From Alphaproteobacteria bacterium (GTDB taxonomy: Bacteria > Pseudomonadota > Alphaproteobacteria > Rs-D84), in assembly GCA_015062545.1 (NCBI GenBank), contig SUUL01000003.1, positions 25,589 through 89,588 on the forward strand: a stretch of DNA of 64,000 nt, read 5' to 3'. Shown here piece after piece: positions 34,828 to 43,306 of this stretch. Position numbers and translations under genes: made by a program. Numbering within the stretch: the stretch's first letter is position 1; each line of letters begins with the position of its first letter. The notes beneath the pieces are model-generated. The model had not been told where the DNA came from, did no database searches, and saw only the letters and a list, made by a program, of their open reading frames with translations.

Positions 34828-35034
34828 TTAGAATCCGAAAACCATACGTTGTTTAGATTGACGTTTCTTTTCGTTACGAACGGCTTCTTCTTTCAAACGT
34901 TTGCGTCTTGTGGTTGGTTTTTCATAACGCTGACGTTCTTTCATTTCGCGGTACAGACCTTCTTTCTGTGACTTACGTTTTGCAACGCGCAGTGCCTGTT
35001 CAACGTTGTTATCACGAACCAGAACTTTAACCAT
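34828..35034 (-). CDS. rpsU: 30S ribosomal protein S21
   Basis: A 68-aa basic small-subunit protein that helps initiation. The start [16 protein letters not shown] and the block [11 protein letters not shown] are diagnostic. The start follows GGGGGTG. It lies 74 bp downstream of tRNA-Ala on the same strand, separated by a terminator. Confidence 0.95.
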   Translation of the reverse strand: MVKVLVRDNNVEQALRVAKRKSQKEGLYREMKERQRYEKPTTRRKRLKEEAVRNEKKRQSKQRMVFGF

Positions 35035-35074
35035 TTGTATTCACCCCCTTTAACGCATTTTAATTGTTTTACTT

Positions 35075-35099
35075 AAAAAGGGGACATTCATCCCCCTTT
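35075..35099 (-). terminator. Terminator between tRNA-Ala and rpsU
   Basis: AAAGGGG (35077-35083) and CCCCTTT (35093-35099) with a 9-nt loop and a T run on the minus strand. Confidence 0.65.
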
Positions 35100-35108
35100 C
35101 ATTTGTTT

Positions 35109-35184
35109 TGGTGGAGCTGATCAGGCTCGAACTGACGACCCCCTGCTTGCAAAGCAGGTGCTCTACCAACTGAGCTACAACCCC
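35109..35184 (-). tRNA. tRNA-Ala (TGC anticodon)
   Basis: A 76-nt tRNA with encoded CCA. The acceptor is GGGGTTG/CAGCTCC with a G-U at the third pair, the alanine identity element. The D arm is GCTC..GAGC, the anticodon arm is CCTGC-TTTGCAA-GCAGG and the T loop is TTCGAGC. Confidence 0.96.
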
Positions 35185-35284
35185 AAAACTTTGCACTTTC
35201 TATTTGAAAGCGAACTAATTTTATACATTATGAAACCAAATGTCAACAGAAAATTACTCACACATCCAACTTTAGTTAAAAATA

Positions 35285-35312
35285 TTGACAAATTACAAAT
35301 AATGTCTATACT
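35285..35312 (+). promoter_or_regulatory. Promoter of the zeta-toxin-like gene
   Basis: TTGACA (35285-35290) and TATACT (35307-35312), spacer 16 nt. The core AAATATTGACAAATT followed by GTCTATA is almost identical to the promoter of the Fic gene at 5088-5115. Confidence 0.75.
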
Positions 35313-35330
35313 TAACAAAAGAGACGTAAC

Positions 35331-36221
35331 ATGAAGTACGCTAAACGCCCTTTTATTATAATTGTATCTGGACCAAACGGTGCAGGTAAAACTACATTTT
35401 ATAACCAACTGATATCTGAAAACATATATCTATCAGATGCTGTTTTCTTAAACTATGATAATGAAATCGCGGCAACCAAGCAATTACCAGAAATATCCCA
35501 ACAATATCAGGATATTAAACAAGCACAACAAGATTACCTTCTTAAATCAAAACCTATCGCGACAACAACAACTATATTACCATTTGTATACAAACCAACC
35601 ACTGTTTTATCTGCAAAATTAAACAAATTCACAGAACAAATACATTGTTTGAATTTTTCAGCCGCTAAACTGGCATCGAAAAATATGCGCAAAAAAATCA
35701 AAGATGCATTTGCAGATACAAAAAATATTGTTTTTGAAACAACCAGTACTGCAAACCGCATAAAAAAAACCGCTACAAAACATGGCTATGACATATACGG
35801 ATGTCACATTTGCGTTACGGAACCAGAATTAAGCGTATCACGCGTACAACAACGCGTCAAAAAAGGTGGACACGATATACCAAAAGAAACAATATATCAA
35901 CGCTATGCAGAAAACATCCGAACATTATCCAAAGTTATGGCAACAGAAACATCTGCCATTGTCATAGACAATTCTAATAAAAAACCATTTACACCAATAT
36001 TTGGCTTATCCCAAGGATATATCATAGATATTTCAGATTGCCCAGAATACTTACAAAATACATATAAAAATTTATTGAAAAAATATAAACAAAAGTCAGT
36101 AAGAGAAATCATTAGTCTGGAAGACGATATTGATATCAAATCATTAACCACCGCACAACGTAAGACATTAACACAAATCATACTGCTGAACATGCTGGAC
36201 AAAATTAAGTTTCAAAAATAA
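35331..36221 (+). CDS. Zeta-toxin-like P-loop kinase
   Basis: A 296-aa cytoplasmic P-loop protein. Walker A is SGPNGAGKTTFY (about residues 13-24). After FETTS (about 140) there is a zeta-toxin-like lid region RVKKGGHDIPKETIYQRY (about 178-195) whose Arg and Gly-Gly-His pattern is typical of zeta/YghR-type kinases. Zeta toxins phosphorylate UDP-N-acetylglucosamine; related chromosomal proteins have unknown substrates. The N-terminal start sits 18 nt after the -10 box with only a weak AGAG. No epsilon antitoxin gene accompanies it, so a solitary kinase is more likely than a classic toxin-antitoxin pair. Tail residues 240-296 are unusual for the core family. Confidence 0.8.
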   Translation: MKYAKRPFIIIVSGPNGAGKTTFYNQLISENIYLSDAVFLNYDNEIAATKQLPEISQQYQDIKQAQQDYLLKSKPIATTTTILPFVYKPTTVLSAKLNKFTEQIHCLNFSAAKLASKNMRKKIKDAFADTKNIVFETTSTANRIKKTATKHGYDIYGCHICVTEPELSVSRVQQRVKKGGHDIPKETIYQRYAENIRTLSKVMATETSAIVIDNSNKKPFTPIFGLSQGYIIDISDCPEYLQNTYKNLLKKYKQKSVREIISLEDDIDIKSLTTAQRKTLTQIILLNMLDKIKFQK

Positions 36222-36228
36222 ATTAGTC

Positions 36229-36257
36229 TGGACATAATTCTACCTGTTTCATATAAT
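36229..36257 (+). promoter_or_regulatory. Promoter of the MsbA-like gene, apparently leaderless
   Basis: TGGACA (36229-36234) and TATAAT (36252-36257) are 17 nt apart. The ATG at 36267 lies 9 nt past the -10, with no Shine-Dalgarno sequence. Confidence 0.6.
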
Positions 36258-36266
36258 ACAACCACT

Positions 36267-38093
36267 ATGACAAAGAAAATATCTAATAAAATAAAATCCC
36301 TGATTCAGGGCGACAAATCAAACGGCCGCATCAAATGGTCATTATACGGACGTGTATGGCGCGAAGTTGGCGCACCATTCTGGAAATGGCTGGTGGCGGG
36401 TATCATATTCACCATTCTGGCCGCCGGGGCCGAAGCATACACCATAACACTGGTACAACAGGTTGTGGACAAAGCCTTTATACAAAAGAGCATGCAGGCA
36501 ATTTATTTCCTGGGGGGTCAGGTTATTGTCGCATTTGGGTTAAAAGGTGCATTTACGTATGCCAAATCATTAATCATGTCCAAGGGCGGCTTAAAGGCCA
36601 GCGCACGCCTGCAAAACAAAATCTATCATCACATGACTCACATGAACATTGCGCGTTTCTATGATGATGGCATTGGTAAAAATTTGAATTATTTTACGGT
36701 TCAATCCACCGCGGTATTAAATCTGGTAACAAACAATGTTATCAAGGTTGTTCAGAATGTCGCCACATTGGCAATGACATTGGGGTTGATGGTATATTAC
36801 GCACCACAAATGTGCGCTGTCTTATTATTCTTGGCCCCCGCGATTATGATACCGATGGTATTGATTATGCGTAAACGCCGCAAATTATCGCGCCAGTCGT
36901 TCGGCATCGCGAACAGCGTTTCCCAACAAATCAACCAAACATTACACGGCATAAAAACAATCCAGGCCTTTGCATCCCAAGAACGCGAACAAAAGAAATT
37001 TGCCCACGTGTTAAACGCATCTATTAACAACGCATACAAAAGCACCCAGGCAAATGCCCTGCGTTCCCCATTGATGGAATTTATGATTTCCATTGGGCTG
37101 TGTATTGCAATGATTATGGGCGGTCACTTTATTGCAAATGACATTATTACAACTGGTGACTTTACCGCATTCTTGTTGGCGCTGACCGCCGCGTATAAAC
37201 CTGCCAAAAGTATTACCAGCACAGGTGACACAATTCAGCATGGCTTGTTGGCGGCAGAAATCTTGTTTGAATTTCTGGACAGCAAACCTGACATCACCGA
37301 TGCCCCAGATGCACGCGAATTAAACGCCAAGAAAATGTCCATTGGATTTCACAAAGTATCATTTGGATATAACAAAGAAGAATTGGTATTAAAAGATATA
37401 AACTTGCACGTCCCCGCCGGCAAGGTATGTGCCTTGGTTGGCCCATCTGGCGGTGGAAAAACAACCTTGTTTAATTTGTTGGAACGTTTTTATGATCCAC
37501 AATCTGGGAAAGTCACAATTAACAAAACCGACATCAAAAAATACACACTAAAATCACTGCGCGAAAACATTGCCGAAGTGTCACAATCTGTATTCTTGTT
37601 TAATGGCACAATCGAAGACAACATTAAATACGGCAATCCAAATGCCACACATGAAATGGTGGTTGCGGCGGCCCAGGCGGCAAACGCAGACACGTTTATC
37701 AACGAATTCCCAGATGGATACAATTCCCCTGTGGGCGAAGGTGGCAATCTGTTATCTGGCGGTCAACGTCAACGTATTGCGATTGCACGCGCAATATTAA
37801 AAGATGCCCCTATCCTGCTGTTGGACGAAGCAACATCTGCACTGGACACACAAAGCGAGAAGTTAATCCAAGCAGCCCTGAATGACCTGATGCGTGGTCG
37901 GACAACATTTGTAATTGCACACCGCCTGTCCACAATCTTGGATGCAGATATTATTTGCGTAATCAAAGACGGCGAAATTGTTGAAATGGGAACAGATGCC
38001 GAACTGTGTAAATTGGATGGCGAATACAAAAAATTGCGCGACATCCAATTCAAAAGCACACCTAAAAAGAAAACAACCCGCAAGACAAAATAA
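36267..38093 (+). CDS. MsbA-type ABC exporter (fused permease and ATPase)
   Basis: A 608-aa half-transporter that would form a homodimer in the inner membrane. The six-helix transmembrane domain spans about residues 25-335, and the nucleotide-binding domain about 350-595. Walker A is GPSGGGKTT (about 392-400), signature LSGGQRQR (about 496-503), Walker B ILLLDEATSALD (about 516-527) and the H-loop IAHRLS. The family exports lipid A or other hydrophobic substrates. The lipid A assignment is plausible but not proven by sequence. The C-terminus is a short Lys/Thr tail. It is transcribed alone and closed by a strong terminator. Confidence 0.9.
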   Translation: MTKKISNKIKSLIQGDKSNGRIKWSLYGRVWREVGAPFWKWLVAGIIFTILAAGAEAYTITLVQQVVDKAFIQKSMQAIYFLGGQVIVAFGLKGAFTYAKSLIMSKGGLKASARLQNKIYHHMTHMNIARFYDDGIGKNLNYFTVQSTAVLNLVTNNVIKVVQNVATLAMTLGLMVYYAPQMCAVLLFLAPAIMIPMVLIMRKRRKLSRQSFGIANSVSQQINQTLHGIKTIQAFASQEREQKKFAHVLNASINNAYKSTQANALRSPLMEFMISIGLCIAMIMGGHFIANDIITTGDFTAFLLALTAAYKPAKSITSTGDTIQHGLLAAEILFEFLDSKPDITDAPDARELNAKKMSIGFHKVSFGYNKEELVLKDINLHVPAGKVCALVGPSGGGKTTLFNLLERFYDPQSGKVTINKTDIKKYTLKSLRENIAEVSQSVFLFNGTIEDNIKYGNPNATHEMVVAAAQAANADTFINEFPDGYNSPVGEGGNLLSGGQRQRIAIARAILKDAPILLLDEATSALDTQSEKLIQAALNDLMRGRTTFVIAHRLSTILDADIICVIKDGEIVEMGTDAELCKLDGEYKKLRDIQFKSTPKKKTTRKTK

Positions 38094-38120
38094 AAAAATC
38101 CCGCGAACGCGGGATTTTTT
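38092..38120. terminator. Bidirectional terminator after the ABC exporter
   Basis: AATCCCGCG (38097-38105) and CGCGGGATT (38108-38116) with flanking A/T runs lie between convergent genes. Confidence 0.88.
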
Positions 38121-38572
38121 TACATTGAATTTTTGTGCTGCAGAAACATACGCAAATTATTGGTTTTGAATATTGATGGCTTAATTTTCCGTTGCAACAA
38201 CACACGTGCAATATCATGATTCAAGCGCACAGAATCCGCAAAACTTAAATCATTGTAAAAATCGCGCAACGCACTATCACGTACCATCACCCCACTATGA
38301 ATAACAACCAATGGTTCTCGCGATAAATCAACATAGCGCTTACCACCCAATTTATACGAACAAGCCGCCTCTATATTAAAAATAGGTTCCGCGTCATTAG
38401 TTTTATATACTTTTATCACATCACCCGGTTTGAACAATGCTACTGTATTATAACAAACCCGATTATACAACTTGCCATCAGGGCCACGCACAATCAAGCT
38501 TTGTGTCAACGGACGTAAACGCACATCATCCGTAATTTCCGTCTTGTTTTCTACCACAATATGTTTTTCCAT
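38120..38572 (-). CDS. Conserved paralogous protein of unknown function (150 aa), family A
   Basis: This is a paralog of the 8171-8578 product. Shared features are MEK at the start, FKPGDVIKVYK in the middle and a C-terminal FYNDLSFADSVRLNHDIARV then RKIKPSIF. The start at 38572 is set by AAAGGTG; the upstream extension to 38686 would read through the hairpin repeat. There is no signal peptide. The two copies are in different contexts (ahead of tyrS; downstream of tsf), which suggests an autonomous role. Family unknown to me. Confidence 0.75.
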   Translation of the reverse strand: MEKHIVVENKTEITDDVRLRPLTQSLIVRGPDGKLYNRVCYNTVALFKPGDVIKVYKTNDAEPIFNIEAACSYKLGGKRYVDLSREPLVVIHSGVMVRDSALRDFYNDLSFADSVRLNHDIARVLLQRKIKPSIFKTNNLRMFLQHKNSM

Positions 38573-38636
38573 AACATCACCTTTCTGTATATAGGTATAG
38601 AAACATAAAACCACCATATATGCAAGAAAAAAGAAC

Positions 38637-38787
38637 GGTCCCGATACCGCAGTGTACATGACGTACATAAGGTGTCGGGACCCCACAGATAAATTATTAA
38701 ACGATTATCGGAAATTAAAGATAATGATTTAGATGCGGAACGGTCCCGATACCGCAGTGTACATGACGTACATAAGGTGTCGGGACC
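38637..38787. repeat. Two direct copies of a 46-bp palindromic element
   Basis: Copies at 38637-38682 and 38742-38787 are identical over 46 bp, 105 bp apart, each followed by CACAGATAAATTATTA. Each is an imperfect palindrome: GGTCCCGATACC with GGTGTCGGGACC as arms, and TGTAC/GTACA near the apex. They lie between the tsf stop and the family A gene, and may act in tsf 3' end formation or as mobile palindromes. Confidence 0.9.
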
Positions 38788-38814
38788 GTCCACAGATAAA
38801 TTATTAGATTTAAT

Positions 38815-39684
38815 TTACCCCAACATCTTGGCAACTTCATCTGCTAAATTATCTTCACGTTTCTGGATACCTTCACCCAAAACGAAGAATGCATAACCTG
38901 CCAATTTACCACCGGCGGCTGCAATAACGTCTTTAACGGACTGTGATGGATCCATAACGAATGGTTGTTCTTCCAGAACGGATTCGCCATAGTATTTTTT
39001 AATACGGCCTTCTACCATCTTTTCTACGATATTTTCTGGCTTACCTGCTGTTGCACCCGATTCAATGAACACTTTCTTTTCGCGTTCAACCGCAACTGGA
39101 TCAACATCGGCAACCGTCATAAATTCAGGTTTAGATGCAGCAACGTGCATTGCAATCTTGGAACCGATTTCATCAATTTTTTCATCTGTTCCGTTAATTG
39201 CAACCGCAACACCAATCTGTCCCATACCTGGAACCAACGCATTGTGAATATATGTAAAGATTTTGTCACCATTTACACTTGCGATACGGCGCAAGTTCAT
39301 ATTTTCACCAATCGTGGAAATAGTTGCTGCAACATCATCTTTCACTGCTTCCATTGTTGCATCAAAATCACCTTTCAATTCCAATGCCTTGGCCGCAACA
39401 TCTACAACCAATTTCTGGAACTTTTCATTTTTCGCAACAAAGTCTGTTTCAGCATTAACTTCAACAACACAGCCCAAGTTACCATTTTTAACAACTGTGA
39501 CCAAACCTGATGCCGCCACACGCCCCGCCTTGGATGCCGCCTTGACAATACCTTTTTGACGCAACCAATCCGCAGCAGCCTGAATATCGCCATCGTTTTC
39601 CATCAAGGCTTTCTTGCAATCCATCATACCTGCAGCTGTTTTTTCGCGCAGTTCTTGAATTAATTTCGCTGTAATTTCTGCCAT
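38815..39684 (-). CDS. tsf: Elongation factor Ts
   Basis: The guanine nucleotide exchange factor of EF-Tu. The N-terminal UBA-like domain LIQELREKTAAGMMDCKKAL and the TDFVAKNEKF motif (about residues 80-90) are diagnostic; the C-terminal exchange domains follow. Length 289 aa is typical. It lies downstream of rpsB in the conserved order, separated by 72 bp containing a strong hairpin. The ATG follows AAAAGGGG. Confidence 0.97.
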   Translation of the reverse strand: MAEITAKLIQELREKTAAGMMDCKKALMENDGDIQAAADWLRQKGIVKAASKAGRVAASGLVTVVKNGNLGCVVEVNAETDFVAKNEKFQKLVVDVAAKALELKGDFDATMEAVKDDVAATISTIGENMNLRRIASVNGDKIFTYIHNALVPGMGQIGVAVAINGTDEKIDEIGSKIAMHVAASKPEFMTVADVDPVAVEREKKVFIESGATAGKPENIVEKMVEGRIKKYYGESVLEEQPFVMDPSQSVKDVIAAAGGKLAGYAFFVLGEGIQKREDNLADEVAKMLG

Positions 39685-39718
39685 TATAAATCCCCTTTTC
39701 TTGTAAAGAAATCTGTTT

Positions 39719-39738
39719 GCGCGGGGTTACCCCCGCGC
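39719..39738 (-). other. Intercistronic hairpin between rpsB and tsf
   Basis: Perfect GC arms GCGCGGGG (39719-39726) and CCCCGCGC (39731-39738) with a TTAC loop and no T run. It is more likely an RNA stabiliser or partial attenuator than a full terminator. Confidence 0.65.
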
Positions 39739-39756
39739 GTTCAATAAAATCAGATA

Positions 39757-40608
39757 TTATTTATCTGCTTTATCTGCCAATTTGCTGCGGCGTTCTGCAC
39801 GAGCCTCGGATGTTTTGGATTTTACTTTCGCTTCTTTTTCTTTGATTTCATCTTCCAATTCATCTGCTGCATCTGCGCGCATATCAGATTCTACTTTTTT
39901 ACCTGCTGCGCCACCCAAACGTTTTTCAATACCAGACAGAATCGCATCTACGAACAAATCACAGTACAACTGTGTTGCGCGTGCGGCATCATCATTACCT
40001 GGAACTGGGTAATCAACCATTTCTGGGTTTGCATTTGTATCGCAAATTGCGATTGTTGGAATATCCAAGTTTTTCGCTTCACGAACTGCATTAATTTCAC
40101 GTGGCACGTCAATAACGACCATCGCCTGTGGAACGCCATGCATTTCCAAGATACCGCCAAAAATATCACGCAGTTTTTCAACTTCTTTTGTCATAACGCC
40201 GACTTCTTTCTTGGTCAAGCCCAATTTTTCAGCGTTTTCAATATCTGCTTCCATCTTTTTCAAGCGGCGAATAGACTGAGATACTGTTGTCCAGTTTGTC
40301 AGCATACCACCCAACCAACGGTTGTTAACATAGTACTGACCGCAACGTTCAGCTGCATCTTTAACAATATCTTTTGCCTGATGTTTTGTTGCAACAAACA
40401 ATACCTTGCCACCTGCTGCTGCGATTGCTTCTAATGCAACCAACGAACGGTGCAACAATGGTGCAGTTTTATTCAAGTTAATGATATGAATTTTATCTTT
40501 AACGCCATAAACATATGGTGTCATCAATGGATTCCAGCGACGTGTATGGTGACCAAAATGCACACCAGCTTCCATCAACTGTTTCATTGTAAATGTTGGC
40601 AATGCCAT
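39757..40608 (-). CDS. rpsB: 30S ribosomal protein S2
   Basis: A small-subunit protein of 283 aa. MKQLMEAGVHFGHHTRRWNP and NNRWLGGMLTNWTTV are diagnostic, and the C-terminal tail is a Lys/Glu-rich extension. The ATG at 40608 follows AAAAAGGAT; a longer reading to 40737 would cover the promoter. It is the first gene of the rpsB-tsf operon. The leader of about 107 nt could carry the S2 autoregulatory site known from other bacteria, but I cannot confirm a structure. Confidence 0.97.
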   Translation of the reverse strand: MALPTFTMKQLMEAGVHFGHHTRRWNPLMTPYVYGVKDKIHIINLNKTAPLLHRSLVALEAIAAAGGKVLFVATKHQAKDIVKDAAERCGQYYVNNRWLGGMLTNWTTVSQSIRRLKKMEADIENAEKLGLTKKEVGVMTKEVEKLRDIFGGILEMHGVPQAMVVIDVPREINAVREAKNLDIPTIAICDTNANPEMVDYPVPGNDDAARATQLYCDLFVDAILSGIEKRLGGAAGKKVESDMRADAADELEDEIKEKEAKVKSKTSEARAERRSKLADKADK

Positions 40609-40721
40609 GATTTTATCCTTTTTTGTGTTGTTATCCTCGCCGTCTGCGAACACCCAAATTATGCAATTTGGACACAAATTTTGCAGAACGGTTGTGTTCT
40701 TCGCACAATGTGCGTAGCCCG

Positions 40722-40750
40722 ATAATAGCCAAAACATACAAAAAAATCAA
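40722..40750 (-). promoter_or_regulatory. Promoter of rpsB-tsf
   Basis: On the minus strand TTGATT (40745-40750) and TATTAT (40722-40727) are 17 nt apart. The start would be near 40715, giving a leader of about 107 nt. Confidence 0.7.
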
Positions 40751-40805
40751 GTAAAATTATAAAAAAATCAAAAAAATATTCCATCCCAAAAACACTCAAC
40801 AACCA

Positions 40806-40834
40806 TTGACAAAACACGCTCTTTGTACTATATT
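40806..40834 (+). promoter_or_regulatory. Promoter of the subtilase surface protein
   Basis: TTGACA (40806-40811) and TATATT (40829-40834) are 17 nt apart. The ATG at 40874 is preceded by TTGGAGG. Confidence 0.75.
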
Positions 40835-40873
40835 AATAGTGTGTGGGTGTGCCCACGAAGAATTGGAGGTTTC

Positions 40874-42730
40874 ATGACGTTGTCACGTAACATTTTGGTT
40901 GGTCTTTTATCAGGTGCAATTTCTTGCGCCCCTGCTTTGGCGAACCATTGCGACAGCGAAATGTACCGCCGTTATAATCCAGATAAATGCAGCACCCCAA
41001 CAGAATCCGATTCCGGTCTGTCTTTCGCCACCTCTGCAGCAATCGCGGGCGGCGCTGCGGCATTGGTCGGCGGGGCAATCGCATTGTTTGGCGCATCGTC
41101 TTCTGGCGGCGATTCTGCCACACCAGAAACACACCCTAATAACCAACTGCCCACATTAAACACAACTTCAATGGTTGGTGGGGACATAGATTCTGTAACA
41201 TTATCATCTGTGACAAATACCGCACAATATACCCGCAATGCATCCCAATATGATGAAATTCGTGTTGCGTATTCATTGGCACGTGGATATACCGGAAAAG
41301 ACTCTACAGTTGCCGTATTTGATTCTGGTGCAGACTCTTGGCATGGCGGCCATGTTGCATCATTGGCATCCGGATATATTGCCCCAGATGCAACGGTAAA
41401 ATCATACACGGTATCCGACAGATATGGTGAATTCTATACTTATGAACGTATTGCAAATGTAATATCATCTGCAACCGATGCACATGTTTATAACTTCAGT
41501 TGGTCTGCAGACACGTATGCCACCCAGGTAAGATCACGCGCCCACTTGGAACGTATTACAGACAAATCATTTATTGACGCATTATCATACGCCGCCACCA
41601 CCCAAGATGCCATATTTGTATGGGCAGCGGGCAACGATTACGCCTCGCAATCCAGCGCATTCTCTGCAATTCCATTATACGTTCCCGAAGTAAGCGGTAA
41701 TTTTGTAAATGTTGTTGCATGGGACAACGAAACGCAACAGTTGGCAGACTTCAGTAATGCATGTGGTATTACCAAGAACTTTTGTATAACCGCACCCGGC
41801 ACCAATATCACCACAGAATATATGCCTGGCGAAATCAGTGGCACCAGTTTTGCCGCCCCAATCGTATCTGCGGCAATAACTGTAATCCGCGAAGCATTTC
41901 CATACATGAAGTCATCTGAAATCACATCACTGCTGTTTGCCACGGCACGCGATCTGGGGGCAACCGGCGTGGATGCAATTTATGGACATGGTATGTTGGA
42001 TTTGGAACGCGCAACACGTCCTGTGGGAACGGCACTGGTACCGTTAACAGAAACAAAAACAGTTGCCCTGAATACCGCACGTGTCAGTGCATCTATCGGC
42101 AATCAAATCAAATCTAAAAACATCAAGTTCGCTTTTGTTGACAGTTTTGGTCGCGCATTTGAAACAAACATGAACGATAACATTTCTATCAAGAATCGTG
42201 GCATTGGCTATGAACGTTTACGCGAAAACATGGTTAACAGTTTCAAAATTGGCAACATTGAATTTGGATTGAAAGAAAACGACCTGATGATGGGTGACGG
42301 ATTCCTGCAAACAGATTCCAAAAATTTAATCAGCTTTATCGGCTTTAACAACGACAAGACGATTGGCAACACCACACTGTTTCAACGCACAACATTGGGC
42401 ATATCCAATCCAAGTCCATCAAACGAATCAATGATAAGTGGCTTTTCAAACATATATACCGCATCTGTATCTGTGGGCGCGAAATATGGAAATTGGACAT
42501 TATCGGTTGGCACCCCCGACACAATTATTGGCGGCAACATGTACCTGCACGTACCGACCGGACGTGACATTAACGGCACATACACATACCAATCCCACAC
42601 AATCGACATGGCATCCCGTCCATCGGTTGAATATTCTGTATCATATCGCTTTATGACAGCGGGCATTGTGGACAACCCGTATGGCACAGATGAATTTTAT
42701 ATGTTGGCCAAAGGAAAATTTATTTTCTAA
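40874..42730 (+). CDS. Subtilase (S8) surface protein with C-terminal beta-barrel-like domain
   Basis: A 618-aa exported serine protease. The signal peptide is MTLSRNILVGLLSGAISCAPALA; a second Gly/Ala-rich hydrophobic stretch lies near residues 50-75. S8 motifs follow: Asp148 in VAVFDSGAD, His157 in WHGGHVASLASG, the oxyanion Asn in WAAGND and Ser325 in GTSFAAP. Only 9 residues separate Asp and His, far fewer than in subtilisin (about 32), so the usual loop is missing. The C-terminal about 200 residues are beta-rich and end in KGKFIF, consistent with an outer-membrane barrel as in subtilase autotransporters. Related in order and sequence to the inactive-looking 46952-50716 product. Likely activity: surface or periplasmic proteolysis. 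Confidence 0.82.
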   Translation: MTLSRNILVGLLSGAISCAPALANHCDSEMYRRYNPDKCSTPTESDSGLSFATSAAIAGGAAALVGGAIALFGASSSGGDSATPETHPNNQLPTLNTTSMVGGDIDSVTLSSVTNTAQYTRNASQYDEIRVAYSLARGYTGKDSTVAVFDSGADSWHGGHVASLASGYIAPDATVKSYTVSDRYGEFYTYERIANVISSATDAHVYNFSWSADTYATQVRSRAHLERITDKSFIDALSYAATTQDAIFVWAAGNDYASQSSAFSAIPLYVPEVSGNFVNVVAWDNETQQLADFSNACGITKNFCITAPGTNITTEYMPGEISGTSFAAPIVSAAITVIREAFPYMKSSEITSLLFATARDLGATGVDAIYGHGMLDLERATRPVGTALVPLTETKTVALNTARVSASIGNQIKSKNIKFAFVDSFGRAFETNMNDNISIKNRGIGYERLRENMVNSFKIGNIEFGLKENDLMMGDGFLQTDSKNLISFIGFNNDKTIGNTTLFQRTTLGISNPSPSNESMISGFSNIYTASVSVGAKYGNWTLSVGTPDTIIGGNMYLHVPTGRDINGTYTYQSHTIDMASRPSVEYSVSYRFMTAGIVDNPYGTDEFYMLAKGKFIF

Positions 42731-42813
42731 TGAACACAACGCAAAAAATCCTTGCAATTTAGTGTTATACCTGCTCAAATTCAATACACAAAACAAACAA
42801 AAAGGAAAGCGAT

Positions 42814-43272
42814 ATGGCAGGCAGCATAAATAAAGTTATATTGGTTGGTAACATCGGTCAAGAACCCCAGGTTCGCACCATGGGCAGCGGTCAAAAAGTG
42901 GTCAGTTTTTCCCTGGCAACATCTGATCGTTGGCGCGATCGTACAACCGGTGAACAGAAAGAACAAACAGAATGGCATCGTGTTGTAATCTTTAATTCCA
43001 ATCTGGTCGAAGTTGCAGAACGCATGTTACAAAAAGGAACAAAACTATATATCGAAGGCTCCTTGCGTACACGCAAATGGCAAAATCAAAGTGGCGCAGA
43101 CGTTTTCACAACCGAAGTTGTTCTGAATCAATTCGCAGGTCAAATGGTTATTTTAAGTGGCGCAAAGTCAATGGACGGTGCCGGCAGTGAATATGCCGCG
43201 GCATCCGCACCGGCATCTGCCCCACGCGAAGAAATATCTGTATCTGATATTGGTGACGATATTCCATTCTAA
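42814..43272 (+). CDS. ssb: Single-stranded DNA-binding protein
   Basis: SSB protects single-stranded DNA in replication and repair. The OB fold begins [20 protein letters not shown] and includes [20 protein letters not shown]; the acidic C-terminal tip DIGDDIPF is the conserved partner-binding motif. The length of 152 aa is slightly short in the linker. The ATG follows AAAAAGGAAAG, and a strong terminator separates it from clpX. Confidence 0.97.
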   Translation: MAGSINKVILVGNIGQEPQVRTMGSGQKVVSFSLATSDRWRDRTTGEQKEQTEWHRVVIFNSNLVEVAERMLQKGTKLYIEGSLRTRKWQNQSGADVFTTEVVLNQFAGQMVILSGAKSMDGAGSEYAAASAPASAPREEISVSDIGDDIPF

Positions 43273-43274
43273 AA

Positions 43275-43301
43275 AAAACGCCCGTTTGGGCGTTTTTTTT
43301 A
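43275..43301. terminator. Bidirectional terminator between ssb and clpX
   Basis: ACGCCC (43278-43283) and GGGCGT (43288-43293) with a GTTT loop and A/T runs on both sides. Confidence 0.88.
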
Positions 43302-43306
43302 CATTT

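Noticed and set aside
38637..38787. CRISPR array
   Set aside because: Only two copies, palindromic, with no cas genes anywhere in the window.
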